Shown piece after piece: positions 1 through 10,390 of a stretch of 64,000 nt of DNA (within the stretch, counting starts at the first letter, position 1; each line of letters begins with the position of its first letter). The notes under the pieces are model-generated. The model saw nothing but the letters and a program-made list of their open reading frames with translations. It made no database searches and had not been told where the DNA came from. The translations under genes were made by a program, and so were the position numbers. Source of the DNA: a bacterium (GTDB lineage Bacteria; Bacteroidota; Bacteroidia; Chitinophagales; Saprospiraceae); contig JANSXW010000012.1 of NCBI GenBank assembly GCA_024742755.1, positions 1 to 64,000 of the forward strand. The letters run 5' to 3'.

Positions 1-843
1 CAGCCCTTCCTTAAGGAGGTTGGTGATGGTGTTGTAGGATAGGGTAGTGGGGCGTTTCTCCCGCTCGTCCAAAGCCGGCACATTGAGGTGGGCTACCATC
101 ATGCTGCCGATGCCCTGTTTGGCCAGTTGCCGGAAGGGGAACAGCTCGATGCTGTCGAGCCGGTCATAGTCGTGCCGGATCACCGGCAGGTCGTAGTGAG
201 AATCCACATCCGTGTCGCCATGCCCCGGGAAGTGCTTGGCGCAGGCCATAACGCCGTTGTCCTGCATGCCCTGAGCATACCGCCAGCTTTTGGCTGCTAC
301 ATTCATCCGGTCTTCACCGAAGGAACGGTTGTTGATGACCGGGTTTGCAGCATTATTGTTGACATCGGCCACTGGGGCGAAGTTAACGTGGATGCCGGCC
401 AGCTTCATCTGCCGGGCGATCTCGGTCCCCATTTCATAAACCAGGCTGTTGTCCTGTATGGCACCCAGGGTAAGCTGCCGCGGGAAGCTGATGGTGCTGG
501 ATTTCATGCGCATGCCCAGCCCCCATTCGCCGTCAATGGCCATCATTAGCGGGACTGGTTCGGCAAGTTTTTGGTACTGATTGATGAGCTCAACCTGCCG
601 CTCCGGTGTGCCCTGGAAAAAGCACAGTCCACCGACTTTATACTTTTTGATTTGGGCTTCCACGGATTGGACGTGTTCCGGGCCAAGGTCAGAATGGGCA
701 CGGATCATAAAGAGCTGCCCGAGGCGCTCGGTCTCGGTCATGGTATTGTACATGGAATCGGCCCATGCGGTTGCCGGATCAGTTTGCGCTTGTAGCCCGT
801 ACCCCATCAGGAGCAGGCAGCATAAAATCAGTGGTCGGATCAT
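1..843 (-). CDS. Glycoside hydrolase family 3 (beta-N-acetylhexosaminidase-like), 3' end outside window
   Basis: Reverse strand opens at ATG 843 with a signal peptide (MIRPLILCCLLLMGYGLQAQ) and carries the GH3 motif KHFPGHGDTDVDSHYDLPVI. Runs off the left edge, so absent from the ORF track. Confidence 0.9.
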   Translation of the reverse strand, partial: MIRPLILCCLLLMGYGLQAQTDPATAWADSMYNTMTETERLGQLFMIRAHSDLGPEHVQSVEAQIKKYKVGGLCFFQGTPERQVELINQYQKLAEPVPLMMAIDGEWGLGMRMKSSTISFPRQLTLGAIQDNSLVYEMGTEIARQMKLAGIHVNFAPVADVNNNAANPVINNRSFGEDRMNVAAKSWRYAQGMQDNGVMACAKHFPGHGDTDVDSHYDLPVIRHDYDRLDSIELFPFRQLAKQGIGSMMVAHLNVPALDEREKRPTTLSYNTITNLLKEGL

Positions 844-858
844 TTCAGGTCGCTTGTT

Positions 859-2865
859 TTAATTGTTTGACTGCATTTTTTCAAGGAAACCAGGGTCGAG
901 TTCCAGTGCTTTATTGCGGTACTGCTGCCCCCTTTGCTGATCGCCTGCATTGTAATAGGCGGTGCCCAGGTCAAACCAGGCACTGGGGTTTTGGGGCGCA
1001 ACTTCGGTTGCTTTGGTAAAGTATTCAATGGCTTTGGGGGTGTTGCCGCGTATGCCGTGGGCCACGCCCAGCAGGCGGATGACTTCGTATTCGTCCGGCA
1101 TCCGTTCGTAGGCTTTGTTCAGATAGGTGATGGCTTTGTCCACCTGCCCGAGCTGCTCACCGTAGTATTTGCCGGCATCCTTGTAGGTGATGCCCAGATT
1201 GCGGTTGGCATCCCGGTAGTTGGGGTCAATCGACAAGGCATTTTGGTAGGCGGCAATGGATTGATCGTAAGCCTGCAGGTAATTGTAGGCATTGCCCATG
1301 AGGAGGTAGGCGTTTTTGTAATTGGGGTGGATGCGTACCGCTTCTTCCAGGTGCCCGATGGCTTCGCGCAGCATGGCTTCCTTTCGGGTGGCGTTCTCCG
1401 GTTCGACAGATTGGGTGACGAGCTCGCCGCCTACGGCGTTGCGGAGTTTGGCGCTGTTGGGGGAGTATTGGATATCGGTTGTGAAAAGGGTGTAGTTGTC
1501 AGCCCAGACCGGGTTGCGGAGCAGCGTTCTTACCCCAAACAGCAGCGTAATGCCCGCTACCACGCCAAGCACCGGTTTGAATCGGCGGAAGGCTGGGATT
1601 TTGCCGGCAGGCGCTCCCTTTACCGCCCAGCGGTAACCCAGCAGTGCCAGCGCGAGGCTGAACCCTACGGAGGGCATGAACAGCAGGCGCTCCGCCATGT
1701 GTGTACCTACCGGGAAAAAGAGGTTAGAGACGATCGCCAGCGTAATCAGGTAAAACAGGATGGCAAAGCTCATGGGGTCGCGTTTGGGGAGCCGCCACAG
1801 GGCGTAAGCACCCAGCGCCAGGTAGAGCAGCAGGCTGAGAACGGCCTCCCAGTCCCCAAAGGTCATCACGCCAATCGCCCGGGGGTAGTAGTCGTGCGTG
1901 AGGGTAACAGGCACAAACAGCAACTGCAGGTATTTCCCCAGAGAGTACATCACCGTCGCAAAGCGCTCCTGCGCTGTAAAGGCCACATAGCTATTGCCCT
2001 GCACTTTGACGAAGGGATTGTTCATCATCTCCATGGGCGGGTCGCTCAGCCCAAAGCCCAGCACCGAGAAGCGGATGGCCAGAAAGGCACCGGCAGCAAT
2101 GGCAAAAGGCAGAGCTTGCTTGACAATATCGCCCGTCTTTGCGGAAGTGAAAAAGTAGTACGCCAGTGGCGCTACAAATAAAAACATGATGGCATTTTCC
2201 TTCGCCATCAGCGCCAGGAAGAAGACCAGCCCGGCGAATATATTGTAAAGTGGTTTCTTATCGTGAAAGGCACGAAGGGAGAGGTAAAGCGCCCCAAGGC
2301 TGCCCAGCAGGGTGAGGATTTCATCCCGGCCTTTGACATTCGCTACCACCTCGGTATGAATGGGGTGGGCGGCAAATAACAGGCTTGCAGAAAGGGCAAT
2401 GAAATAAGCCTTCACCTGCCCCTGTTGCGGGCGGAAAAGCTGCAGTAGCACCAGGTACAATAGTACCGTAGTGGCACCGTAGTAGAGCCCGTTGAACAGA
2501 TGCCCCACGAAGGGGTTCTCCCCAAAAAACTGCACTTCAATGGCAAATAGGAGGAGCGACAGGGGCCGGTAACGCCCGCCTGCCACAAGCGCTGCCTTGC
2601 CTTCTTCCTTAAAGAAGCCAAAAAAGGTATCCTTGCTCAGAATGCCGGGAATGCCGCTGATGCCTTCTTTTACAAACATATTATCGTAAATCACGATGGC
2701 ATCATCCAGCGCATAACCATGCCCCAGCGTATTGGCATACAGCAAAAAGCTCAGGGCAAACAAGCCCCAGAGGTGGAGTTTTGAATTGGTAAACCAGGCC
2801 GGGTACCCTTTGGGGGCAGTGGCAGGCTGGCTTTTGGTTTGGCGCTCAGGCGTCCTTTTTCCCAT
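859..2865 (-). CDS. Multi-TM protein with C-terminal TPRs, TMTC/DUF1736-like GT-C family
   Basis: Many TM segments, GHGYALDDAIVIYDN near the N-terminus (GT-C-like acidic loop), HPIHTEVVANVKGRDE, then several TPR units. Confidence 0.8.
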   Translation of the reverse strand: MGKRTPERQTKSQPATAPKGYPAWFTNSKLHLWGLFALSFLLYANTLGHGYALDDAIVIYDNMFVKEGISGIPGILSKDTFFGFFKEEGKAALVAGGRYRPLSLLLFAIEVQFFGENPFVGHLFNGLYYGATTVLLYLVLLQLFRPQQGQVKAYFIALSASLLFAAHPIHTEVVANVKGRDEILTLLGSLGALYLSLRAFHDKKPLYNIFAGLVFFLALMAKENAIMFLFVAPLAYYFFTSAKTGDIVKQALPFAIAAGAFLAIRFSVLGFGLSDPPMEMMNNPFVKVQGNSYVAFTAQERFATVMYSLGKYLQLLFVPVTLTHDYYPRAIGVMTFGDWEAVLSLLLYLALGAYALWRLPKRDPMSFAILFYLITLAIVSNLFFPVGTHMAERLLFMPSVGFSLALALLGYRWAVKGAPAGKIPAFRRFKPVLGVVAGITLLFGVRTLLRNPVWADNYTLFTTDIQYSPNSAKLRNAVGGELVTQSVEPENATRKEAMLREAIGHLEEAVRIHPNYKNAYLLMGNAYNYLQAYDQSIAAYQNALSIDPNYRDANRNLGITYKDAGKYYGEQLGQVDKAITYLNKAYERMPDEYEVIRLLGVAHGIRGNTPKAIEYFTKATEVAPQNPSAWFDLGTAYYNAGDQQRGQQYRNKALELDPGFLEKMQSNN

Positions 2866-3071
2866 GGTCAGTGGTATCTGCAGTTTGTTGTCCGAGGTAA
2901 AATAGAGTTTTTTTGTTAGGTGAGGAATTATCCGGAGGAAGAATCAGTTCAATCACACAGTATTAGGAAGCTACAAAAGGGTCGGGCTTTTCATTGCAGG
3001 TATCGTATTTGGGGTAAGCATCATTTTCGGAACCGGATAAATTTCCGCTTCAGCTTAAAAATGGAGGTCAA

Positions 3072-3275
3072 ATGAAGGTTGAAATTGATGATCGTCTACT
3101 GTCTATGCTAAAGGCTGCTTGTCCATCTGAAACGATAGAATCACTGGCAGAGCAGGCGCTTCAACACTATTTGCTGCATCTACAGAGACGGAATATGTTG
3201 AGTTTAGAAGGCCGGGTAGAGTGGGAAGGGGATCTGGACGAAATGCGAAGCATCAGTGAAGACGATATCGAATAG
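3072..3275 (+). CDS. VapB-like type II antitoxin (orphan)
   Basis: 67 aa; C-terminal LEGRVEWEGDLDEMR resembles the conserved tail of VapB/DUF2191 antitoxins. Confidence 0.6.
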   Translation: MKVEIDDRLLSMLKAACPSETIESLAEQALQHYLLHLQRRNMLSLEGRVEWEGDLDEMRSISEDDIE

Positions 3276-3306
3276 GTGCTTATCTTTACCAAAAAGGAAC
3301 CACTTT

Positions 3307-4167
3307 ATGAAAGACATCCAAGCCCTCCTCCAACTACTTGACCTGGAACCGATCGAAGAGCATATTTTCCGCGGGCAGAGTGCCAGCATCGGCAGCAAGC
3401 GGGTATTTGGCGGGCAGGTACTGGCGCAGGCTTTGCAGTCGGCTATCCGTACGGTGCCGGAAGACCGGTTTGTGCATTCTCTCCACGCGTACTTTATCCT
3501 GCCGGGCGATGTAGCCCAGCCAATCATTTTTGAAGTGGACCGCATCCGCGACGGGGGCAGCTTTACCACCCGCCGTATCAAAGCCATTCAAAAAGGGCGG
3601 GCTATTTTTAACATGTCGGCCTCTTTCCAAAAGCAGCAGGAAGGATTCGATCACCAAATCAGCATGCCCAATGTACAGCCGCCTGACGCGCTCATGAACT
3701 GGGACGATCTTCTGGAGCAGATGGGCGACCGGCTGCCGGAGGGGATTCGAAAATTCCTGGAAATCGCTCATCCCATCGAATTCCGACCCGTGGAGCGGGT
3801 GCACCCCATGCTCAGTGGCAAGCAGCAGCCCATCCGACATGTATGGATGAAGTCGAAGGGGGCGATGCCCGATCAGGTTACGGCACATCAGGCGGTCCTG
3901 GCTTATGCTTCTGATTATAATTTGCTGACTACCGCTTTGTTGCCCCACGGCGATCAGGTATCAAAAACCAAAATCCAAATGGCCAGCCTTGACCACGCCA
4001 TGTGGTTCCACCGCCCCTTCCGCGCGGATGAATGGCTGCTCTACGCTATCGACAGCCCGAGCGGGTCTAATGCCAGAGGCTTCACGCGGGGCAGTATTTT
4101 CAATCAGGAGGGGGTATTGGTAGCCTCAACCGTTCAGGAGGGGCTGATTCGTCCGGTGGAGGCGTGA
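3307..4167 (+). CDS. tesB: Acyl-CoA thioesterase II
   Basis: LEPIEEHIFRGQSASIGSKRVFGGQVLAQAL, VHSLHAYFILPGD, HAMWFHRPFRADEWLLY; likely start is the internal ATG at 3307. Confidence 0.9.
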   Translation: MKDIQALLQLLDLEPIEEHIFRGQSASIGSKRVFGGQVLAQALQSAIRTVPEDRFVHSLHAYFILPGDVAQPIIFEVDRIRDGGSFTTRRIKAIQKGRAIFNMSASFQKQQEGFDHQISMPNVQPPDALMNWDDLLEQMGDRLPEGIRKFLEIAHPIEFRPVERVHPMLSGKQQPIRHVWMKSKGAMPDQVTAHQAVLAYASDYNLLTTALLPHGDQVSKTKIQMASLDHAMWFHRPFRADEWLLYAIDSPSGSNARGFTRGSIFNQEGVLVASTVQEGLIRPVEA

Positions 4168-4227
4168 TTTTTTAAGTCTAAAGTTGTATATTGTATTGCA
4201 ACACATGCTATAGTAAATGAAAGCTTC

Positions 4228-4824
4228 ATGCTCATCGTAGAAGGCTACAAAATCCATATCAATAAAAATCCGGAGGAGTTTACTGATGATGAACTCTATG
4301 ACTTCTGTGTGCTCAATAGGGAATTGAATGTTGAGCGGGATAAAGACCAAAATATTATAATTATGGCACCGGTAGGCGGGCATTCCGGTTTCTTTGAAAA
4401 GGACCTCATCTTCGAAGTAGAATCCTGGGTGAGGCGTACACAGAAAGGCTTTTCCTTTAGTTCCTCCACGGGTTTTCTTTTGCCAAATGGTGCGATGCGG
4501 TCACCTGATGCCTGTTGGGTAAGCGAAGAACGCTGGTCGGTGCTTTCAGATCAACAGAAACAAAAATTCCCGCCCGTTGTCCCTGATTTTATTGTTGAAA
4601 TCCGCTCATCGACGGATTCGTTGAGTACCATTCAGGAGAAGATGGAGGAGTGGATCAGCAATGGAGTACGGCTAGCATGGCTGTTGGATCCTAAAAATGA
4701 ACAGGCCTGGATTTACCGGGAGGATGGACGGGTTGAGCAGGTAATCGGTTTCAACCAGTCTTTATCTGGTGAAGGCGTAATGCCTGGGTTTACCCTGGAC
4801 TTATCCGGGTTGAAGCAGCCGTAA
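4228..4824 (+). CDS. Uma2 family (DUF820) PD-(D/E)XK-like protein
   Basis: RSPDACWVSEERW, PDFIVEIRSSTDSLSTIQEKMEEWISNGVRLAWLLDP, typical Uma2 pattern. Confidence 0.85.
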   Translation: MLIVEGYKIHINKNPEEFTDDELYDFCVLNRELNVERDKDQNIIIMAPVGGHSGFFEKDLIFEVESWVRRTQKGFSFSSSTGFLLPNGAMRSPDACWVSEERWSVLSDQQKQKFPPVVPDFIVEIRSSTDSLSTIQEKMEEWISNGVRLAWLLDPKNEQAWIYREDGRVEQVIGFNQSLSGEGVMPGFTLDLSGLKQP

Positions 4825-4843
4825 CCTGATTAGCCACAGACCA

Positions 4844-5344
4844 TTAAATCCCCTTCGTCTCATCTCCTACCTGAAAGAAAAGCATGCCCGGTTCCTGTCC
4901 GGGCAGGACAAGGCTGGCCAGGTTCTTCTGGTCCCGGTAGGTATCGAAGAGTACGCGGTAGGTAAGCTGAAGGGATTCTACTTTGGTCAGGTTTTCCACT
5001 TCCATATAGCACCAAACGGCCGAAAGGTCATCGGAAATTTCCTTGCCCCAGTATTTGAACGCCCGCGGCTCACCGTTGACAACCAGCCTGAAGTGTTCGC
5101 GCAGGTAGGCTTCGAGGTGCTGCTCAGCTTCAACGGCTTCTCTTGGGGTACATAGAAAAAGTTTGTCGTGCCCCCGCTGCTCCAGCGCGAGCTCCAGGTC
5201 ATCCAGGAAAATGTGCATGCTCATCTGCAGCGACTGTGCCTCTGCGTCGTACTCCATCAGGCATTTGCTGACATGGAAGTCGTGTGCTTCCAATGCCGGC
5301 GCATTCGAAAACAGCAAGAGTAAGTATAAAAAAGCCGTATTCAT
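4844..5344 (-). CDS. Conserved hypothetical exported protein (DUF6702-like)
   Basis: Signal peptide followed by HDFHVSKCLMEYDAEAQSLQMSMHIFLDDLELAL. Confidence 0.6.
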   Translation of the reverse strand: MNTAFLYLLLLFSNAPALEAHDFHVSKCLMEYDAEAQSLQMSMHIFLDDLELALEQRGHDKLFLCTPREAVEAEQHLEAYLREHFRLVVNGEPRAFKYWGKEISDDLSAVWCYMEVENLTKVESLQLTYRVLFDTYRDQKNLASLVLPGQEPGMLFFQVGDETKGI

Positions 5345-5430
5345 GGATTCGCGTAGTTTTTGAGGTGGTCAACCTAATCCGAAACGAATAACCACCCTTT
5401 GCAATTACGCTTACCAACGGGAAAAGTTGA

Positions 5431-6621
5431 TCAGGCGCCGCGCACGGCCCTTTCCCAGTTCACACTTTGCTGCCCTTTCAGGTACCGGCGCAGGCCGAGA
5501 AATACCGAAAGGTTCATGATGAAAAAGTAGTAGGGCACAAAGAGGACCTTCACTTTGAGCTTCCGGTTTTCCAGGAACCAGCCCAGCAACGCCGCTGTGT
5601 AAAAGAGGACTTGTCCCCAAAAGAGCAGGCTGTACATGCCAAAACCGAACAACCCCTCCTGCAGTGCCAGCGCCAGGTTGACCGGAATCAACAGCAGCAG
5701 CAACAGGGGCGTAAGCGTCCACCGGAGGACCCGGTGAGAAATGTACTGGAAGGACAACCTTCCGTATTTGAAAATATTCAGCAGCGGCCACAAGCGGATG
5801 ACCGACTGAATACCGCCCGCTGAGATCCGGACCTTGCGCTTGAGCTCTTCCTTAACGTTGGCAGAAGCCGTCTCAATAGCGTAGGCATTGGGGTTGTACT
5901 GAATGGTGTAGCCCTGCATGGCCACCCGCAGGGAAATAATAAAGTCATCCAGTAGGGTGTCTTTTTCCACTTCCTGCCAGAGTTCGGTACGAATGGCAAA
6001 GAGCTCTCCGGCCGCGCCGACAACGGAGTACAGCTCGGCATCCCACTTTTTGAGCGTAGATTCGTACTTCCAGTAAATGCCCTCGCCGGCTCCGGCGGCA
6101 GCATCTGCATCCTTGGAGCGAATCCGCTTTTCGCCCGAGACACACCCTACCCGGGGATTGCGGAACAGGCGGACAATTTCCTGAATGGAGTCCTCGCCGA
6201 GGTCCGTATTCGCATCCGAAAAAATGACAATGGGGGTTTTGACAAACTGCATGCCCCGGTTCATGGCCGCAATTTTGCCGTTGCGGGCCGGGTTGTGGTG
6301 GACTTCGACCCCTTGGTATTGCTGAAGGAGGTCGGGCGTGCCATCGTCAGAACCATCCGTGACCCACATGTGGCGTACCTTTTCCTGTGGATAATTGAGG
6401 GATTTGGAGTTCCGGACTTTTGCATCCACATAGTCCTTTTCGTTATAAGCGGCTACGAAAAGGGTCACCTCCGGCTCATAATCAACATTGCCTTCGTAGG
6501 GTTTGTGCAGCCCCAGCAACCGCCTCACCTTTACAAGGAGGTACAGCAGAATACCATAGCCTACGTAGGTATAAAATACAATGAAGAGGAATAACCAGAA
6601 TAGAATCTCGAGAAGTGTCAT
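5431..6621 (-). CDS. Glycosyltransferase family 2, membrane-anchored
   Basis: TLFVAAYNEKDYVDAKVRNSKSLNYP, DANTD, C-terminal TM segments. Confidence 0.9.
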   Translation of the reverse strand: MTLLEILFWLFLFIVFYTYVGYGILLYLLVKVRRLLGLHKPYEGNVDYEPEVTLFVAAYNEKDYVDAKVRNSKSLNYPQEKVRHMWVTDGSDDGTPDLLQQYQGVEVHHNPARNGKIAAMNRGMQFVKTPIVIFSDANTDLGEDSIQEIVRLFRNPRVGCVSGEKRIRSKDADAAAGAGEGIYWKYESTLKKWDAELYSVVGAAGELFAIRTELWQEVEKDTLLDDFIISLRVAMQGYTIQYNPNAYAIETASANVKEELKRKVRISAGGIQSVIRLWPLLNIFKYGRLSFQYISHRVLRWTLTPLLLLLLIPVNLALALQEGLFGFGMYSLLFWGQVLFYTAALLGWFLENRKLKVKVLFVPYYFFIMNLSVFLGLRRYLKGQQSVNWERAVRGA

Positions 6622-6941
6622 GGCATATTCGTTGGATTAGACAGCCGGCCCCGGTGACATGCCGGAATCAAGCGGCTGAAAACGCCCTTAAAAATAAGCA
6701 AATTTGTAATGTATTTGCCCAAATAGATTAATACTTTATCACAATTGATTATCAATCCGCAATTGATTATCTTTGAAACAATCAAAGAGATTCCCCTAAA
6801 CAGTTTTTTTTCCGAAGCCCTGTTGCTTTCCGGTGCCCTGATCATACTTTGCCTGCAAACAATGCCTGGTTAAGTTGATCTATGAGGAATGTGGAATGAG
6901 CAGGCGTAATTAATTGCATACTTTTAAACAAATAATGCACA

Positions 6942-8261
6942 TTGAAACCCTTAGCACTTTTCTGGTGGCTGTTGTCACTGTGGCTCCTTACGGGCTGTGA
7001 CTTACAGGTGGTAGGCCCTGCCAAATCAGCGCCGCCGCCAGATAAGAAAGTTTACCTTTCTAAGGCCGACCGCACCTTCACGCTTTACAAGGACAACCAG
7101 CCTTTTCGCATACACGGCGCATCAGGTGACCCTCGCTATATCCGGCAACTGGCAGAAGCAGGGGGGAACTGCCTACGCGTGTACGACACCTTAGGGCTGG
7201 CAGAGGTGCTTGATACCGCGCTACATTACGGCATAGCCATTATTGCCGATCTGCCTTTGCCTAAAAGCCGGCACCTCTCGTTTTACAGGGATCAGCAGCA
7301 GGTGAAAGCTCAGTTTAATGCCTACCAGGACTTTGTACGCCGGCATAAAGATCATCCGGCGCTCCTGATGTGGATGCTGGGCAACGAGCTTGACTTTCCC
7401 TACAAGCCCAACTACACCCCCTTTTACCGCGCCTACAATGATCTGCTCGCCATGATACATCGGGTGGATGGGCAGCACCCGGTCGCTACAGCCCTCACGA
7501 ACTTTCAGCGGCGCACGATTGCCAATATCCGGCTCAAAATACCCGACCTGGACCTCTTGGGGATCAATACCTTCGGATTGCTCAAAGACCTGGAGCAGGA
7601 TATGGCGGATTTTGCCTGGATGTGGGACGGGCCCTACTTTGTCAGTGAATGGAGCATCAATGGCTACTGGGAAGTGCCCATGACCGCATGGGGGGCTCCT
7701 GTTGAAGATGCCGGCTGGAAAAAAGGGGAGGAGTTAATACAGCGCTTTTACCAGGAAATGCCCTTTAACGATCCCCGTTTTTTGGGGAGCTGCCTGTTCT
7801 ACTGGGGGCATAAGCAGGAGCGGACTGAGACCTGGTTCAATACCTTTACCCGCGACGGGGCCCCAACAGCCCTTTATGAAGCTTACGAACAACTGAATGA
7901 TTGCTCCCTTTCTTACCCCACTGCTCCCGAACTGAATTATATGCTCCTCGACAGCGCCGGCAGCTCAGATCATATTATGCTCCATCCGGGGCAGCTCTAC
8001 ACGGCTCGTTTGGTTTTTGACCACCCGCCCGATGCTGCACTGCAAACCCGGTGGAGGCTGCTCAGTGAAGACTGGTATTCACTGGAGCTTGATACCATAG
8101 TTCCTGTGCTTCAATACGGCCATTTGCTGGACACCATCGGCACGCAAATGGTCCGGTTCCGGGCACCTGCACGCGAAGGGCCGTACCGGCTTTATGCAAC
8201 GCTGCATTACCCGGGCAGTATTGCAACCGCAGCCAACACCCCATTCTACGTTATTGAGTAA
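6942..8261 (+). CDS. Exported lipoprotein glycoside hydrolase, clan A TIM barrel (GH2/GH5-like)
   Basis: Lipobox-like LLTGC; GNELDFP acid/base and YFVSEWSINGYW nucleophile motifs; TTG start inferred. Confidence 0.75.
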   Translation: MKPLALFWWLLSLWLLTGCDLQVVGPAKSAPPPDKKVYLSKADRTFTLYKDNQPFRIHGASGDPRYIRQLAEAGGNCLRVYDTLGLAEVLDTALHYGIAIIADLPLPKSRHLSFYRDQQQVKAQFNAYQDFVRRHKDHPALLMWMLGNELDFPYKPNYTPFYRAYNDLLAMIHRVDGQHPVATALTNFQRRTIANIRLKIPDLDLLGINTFGLLKDLEQDMADFAWMWDGPYFVSEWSINGYWEVPMTAWGAPVEDAGWKKGEELIQRFYQEMPFNDPRFLGSCLFYWGHKQERTETWFNTFTRDGAPTALYEAYEQLNDCSLSYPTAPELNYMLLDSAGSSDHIMLHPGQLYTARLVFDHPPDAALQTRWRLLSEDWYSLELDTIVPVLQYGHLLDTIGTQMVRFRAPAREGPYRLYATLHYPGSIATAANTPFYVIE

Positions 8262-8272
8262 TACTTAGCCCT

Positions 8273-10390
8273 ATGGTCACCCCACCTACAAAACTACAGA
8301 CCTTAATCATGCGGAGCCTGATCCTGACTGGGGTGGCAAGCATGATTTTTCTCTGGTATGAATTGCTCCGCCCGGTGCACATTGGACATCCACCGCTCTA
8401 TTGGCTGCTGCTTTTTGCGCTTGCCCTGCTGTGTGGAAAGGTCCTTCACGAGTGGACTTACTACTTCAGCATCAGCGTACCGGACACGCCTGAGCACCCG
8501 CCTGCGTTCACGGTCGATGTACTGACCACCTTTGTCGCAGGGGAGCCCTATGAAATGATCGAGGAAACACTGGCTGCGATCAAAAACATCCGCTATCCTC
8601 ATGAGACCTACCTGTGTGATGAAGCAGACGACCCCCGCCTTAAGGCGTACTGTGAGCAGTTGGGCATCCACCATGTGACACGCGAGCACAAGGTCAATGC
8701 CAAAGCAGGCAATATCAATAATGCGCTGCAGCAGGCCACCGGAGAAATATGCCTGGTGCTCGACCCCGACCATGTGCCTCAGCCAGATTTTCTGGACCAT
8801 ATTGTCCCTCACTTTGCCGATGAGCAGATCGGTTTTGTGCAGACCGTGCAGGCTTACGAGAATATTCATGAGACCCTGATTTCCAAAGGAGCAGCGCAGC
8901 AGACCTTTCAGTTCTACGGGCCGATGATGATGACCATGAATTCCTATGGTACCGTACAGGCGATTGGGGCCAACTGCACTTTTCGCCGAAAGGCACTGGA
9001 CTCCATAGGCGGGCATGCTGCCGGCCTGGCAGAGGATATGCATACGGCAATGCAACTGCATGCCAGGGGGTGGAAATCCGTTTATGTGCCACGAGTGCTT
9101 GCCCGGGGATTGGTGCCGTCCACCCTTTCTGCCTATTACAAACAACAGCTAAAGTGGTCGCGGGGGGTCTTTGAATTGTTGTTTACTACTTATCCGCGGA
9201 TATTCAGGAAGCTGACCTGGCCACAGCGGTTTTACTACGGAGTGCTGCCTGGATATTATTTCCTGAGTACGGCTTATTTCCTCAATTTGCTTATTCCGGT
9301 CATTGCGCTTTTCTCAGGTCATATGCCCATGCGTATGGACTTGGTGGAGTTCGTGCTGATTGGGCTGCCCCTGTTTGTTTCCGGCCTGGCGATCCGGCAG
9401 TATGCCCAAAACTGGGTGATGGAAGAGCGGGAGCGGGGGCTGCACACCGTTGGGGGCTTACTGTTGATCGGGACCTGGTGGATTCACCTCATGGGGCTGA
9501 TTTTTGCTATCCTGCGCCGGAAGGTGCCCTATGACCCTACTCCAAAAGACAATCAGGAAGCCAACAACTGGCCCCTGAATATCCCCAATCTTATCGCCAT
9601 TGGGGTATCCCTGGCAGCGGTGGTCTACGGGCTGAATACGCATCCCAATATCTACTACGCTATGATGAGCAGCCTGGCTCTGCTCAATATCAGCATTCTA
9701 AGCTTTACAGTTCTGGCAAGCCGGCAGGCCAGCTGGCGCCGGGTCATTGACAGCCGCCGGTCGCTCCGTTTGCTGGATCATCGCATCCGGCAGGTTCGGC
9801 GGGCGGTATGGCTTTTCAACCACCGGATATTCGCCCTGATCCGGAAGACTGCTTTCCCGTTGGTGGCCCTCATTTCTATTGGTGCGGTGTGGCTTTTGCA
9901 GGACTGGCCGACGTATCGTTTTCAGCTCATCAAGGACAAAGCGGTACAGCAATGGGTTCGGGAGGAATACCAGCATAATCCTGTACTTCAGCCGAGATCA
10001 GAATTGGATACGCGTCCGGCAGATGCTGCACAACTGAGCATCCTGAGAACGGCTCAGGTGCTTTATCCTGGTGATATTGCCGTGTTTTCAGCTGTTGAGC
10101 CCAAAGGAGATCGCTGGGCCCTGGCAGACACAACGCACTACGACCGTCTCGATTGGTTCCTTTTGAGATTGGGAGGAACACCATCAGAGTACCGGTTTGC
10201 CAAAATGGGGTCTGGTCTCTGGGCAGGGATCGAAGTGCCGGAGCAGATGGATAACTTCAGGGTGCTGTTGAAAGCCACACGCAAAGGGGAACGCCCGGTT
10301 ATTGTAGCCAAGCCGCTGAGGACGCCATTCCCAAAAGAGCAGGAACAAAGCCTGCTTACACCCGCTCCCACTGCCCTGTCTCCTGATTAA
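8273..10390 (+). CDS. Cellulose-synthase-like GT2 with extra C-terminal domain
   Basis: KAGNINNALQQATGEICLVLDPDHVPQPDF, LAEDMHTAMQLHARGW, QQLKWSRG; several TMs; no recognisable PilZ domain. Confidence 0.88.
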   Translation: MVTPPTKLQTLIMRSLILTGVASMIFLWYELLRPVHIGHPPLYWLLLFALALLCGKVLHEWTYYFSISVPDTPEHPPAFTVDVLTTFVAGEPYEMIEETLAAIKNIRYPHETYLCDEADDPRLKAYCEQLGIHHVTREHKVNAKAGNINNALQQATGEICLVLDPDHVPQPDFLDHIVPHFADEQIGFVQTVQAYENIHETLISKGAAQQTFQFYGPMMMTMNSYGTVQAIGANCTFRRKALDSIGGHAAGLAEDMHTAMQLHARGWKSVYVPRVLARGLVPSTLSAYYKQQLKWSRGVFELLFTTYPRIFRKLTWPQRFYYGVLPGYYFLSTAYFLNLLIPVIALFSGHMPMRMDLVEFVLIGLPLFVSGLAIRQYAQNWVMEERERGLHTVGGLLLIGTWWIHLMGLIFAILRRKVPYDPTPKDNQEANNWPLNIPNLIAIGVSLAAVVYGLNTHPNIYYAMMSSLALLNISILSFTVLASRQASWRRVIDSRRSLRLLDHRIRQVRRAVWLFNHRIFALIRKTAFPLVALISIGAVWLLQDWPTYRFQLIKDKAVQQWVREEYQHNPVLQPRSELDTRPADAAQLSILRTAQVLYPGDIAVFSAVEPKGDRWALADTTHYDRLDWFLLRLGGTPSEYRFAKMGSGLWAGIEVPEQMDNFRVLLKATRKGERPVIVAKPLRTPFPKEQEQSLLTPAPTALSPD

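Noticed and set aside
934-2181. 415-aa ORF on + strand
   Set aside because: Antisense to the well-supported GT-C/TPR gene (859-2865); composition is a codon-usage shadow with no recognisable domain.
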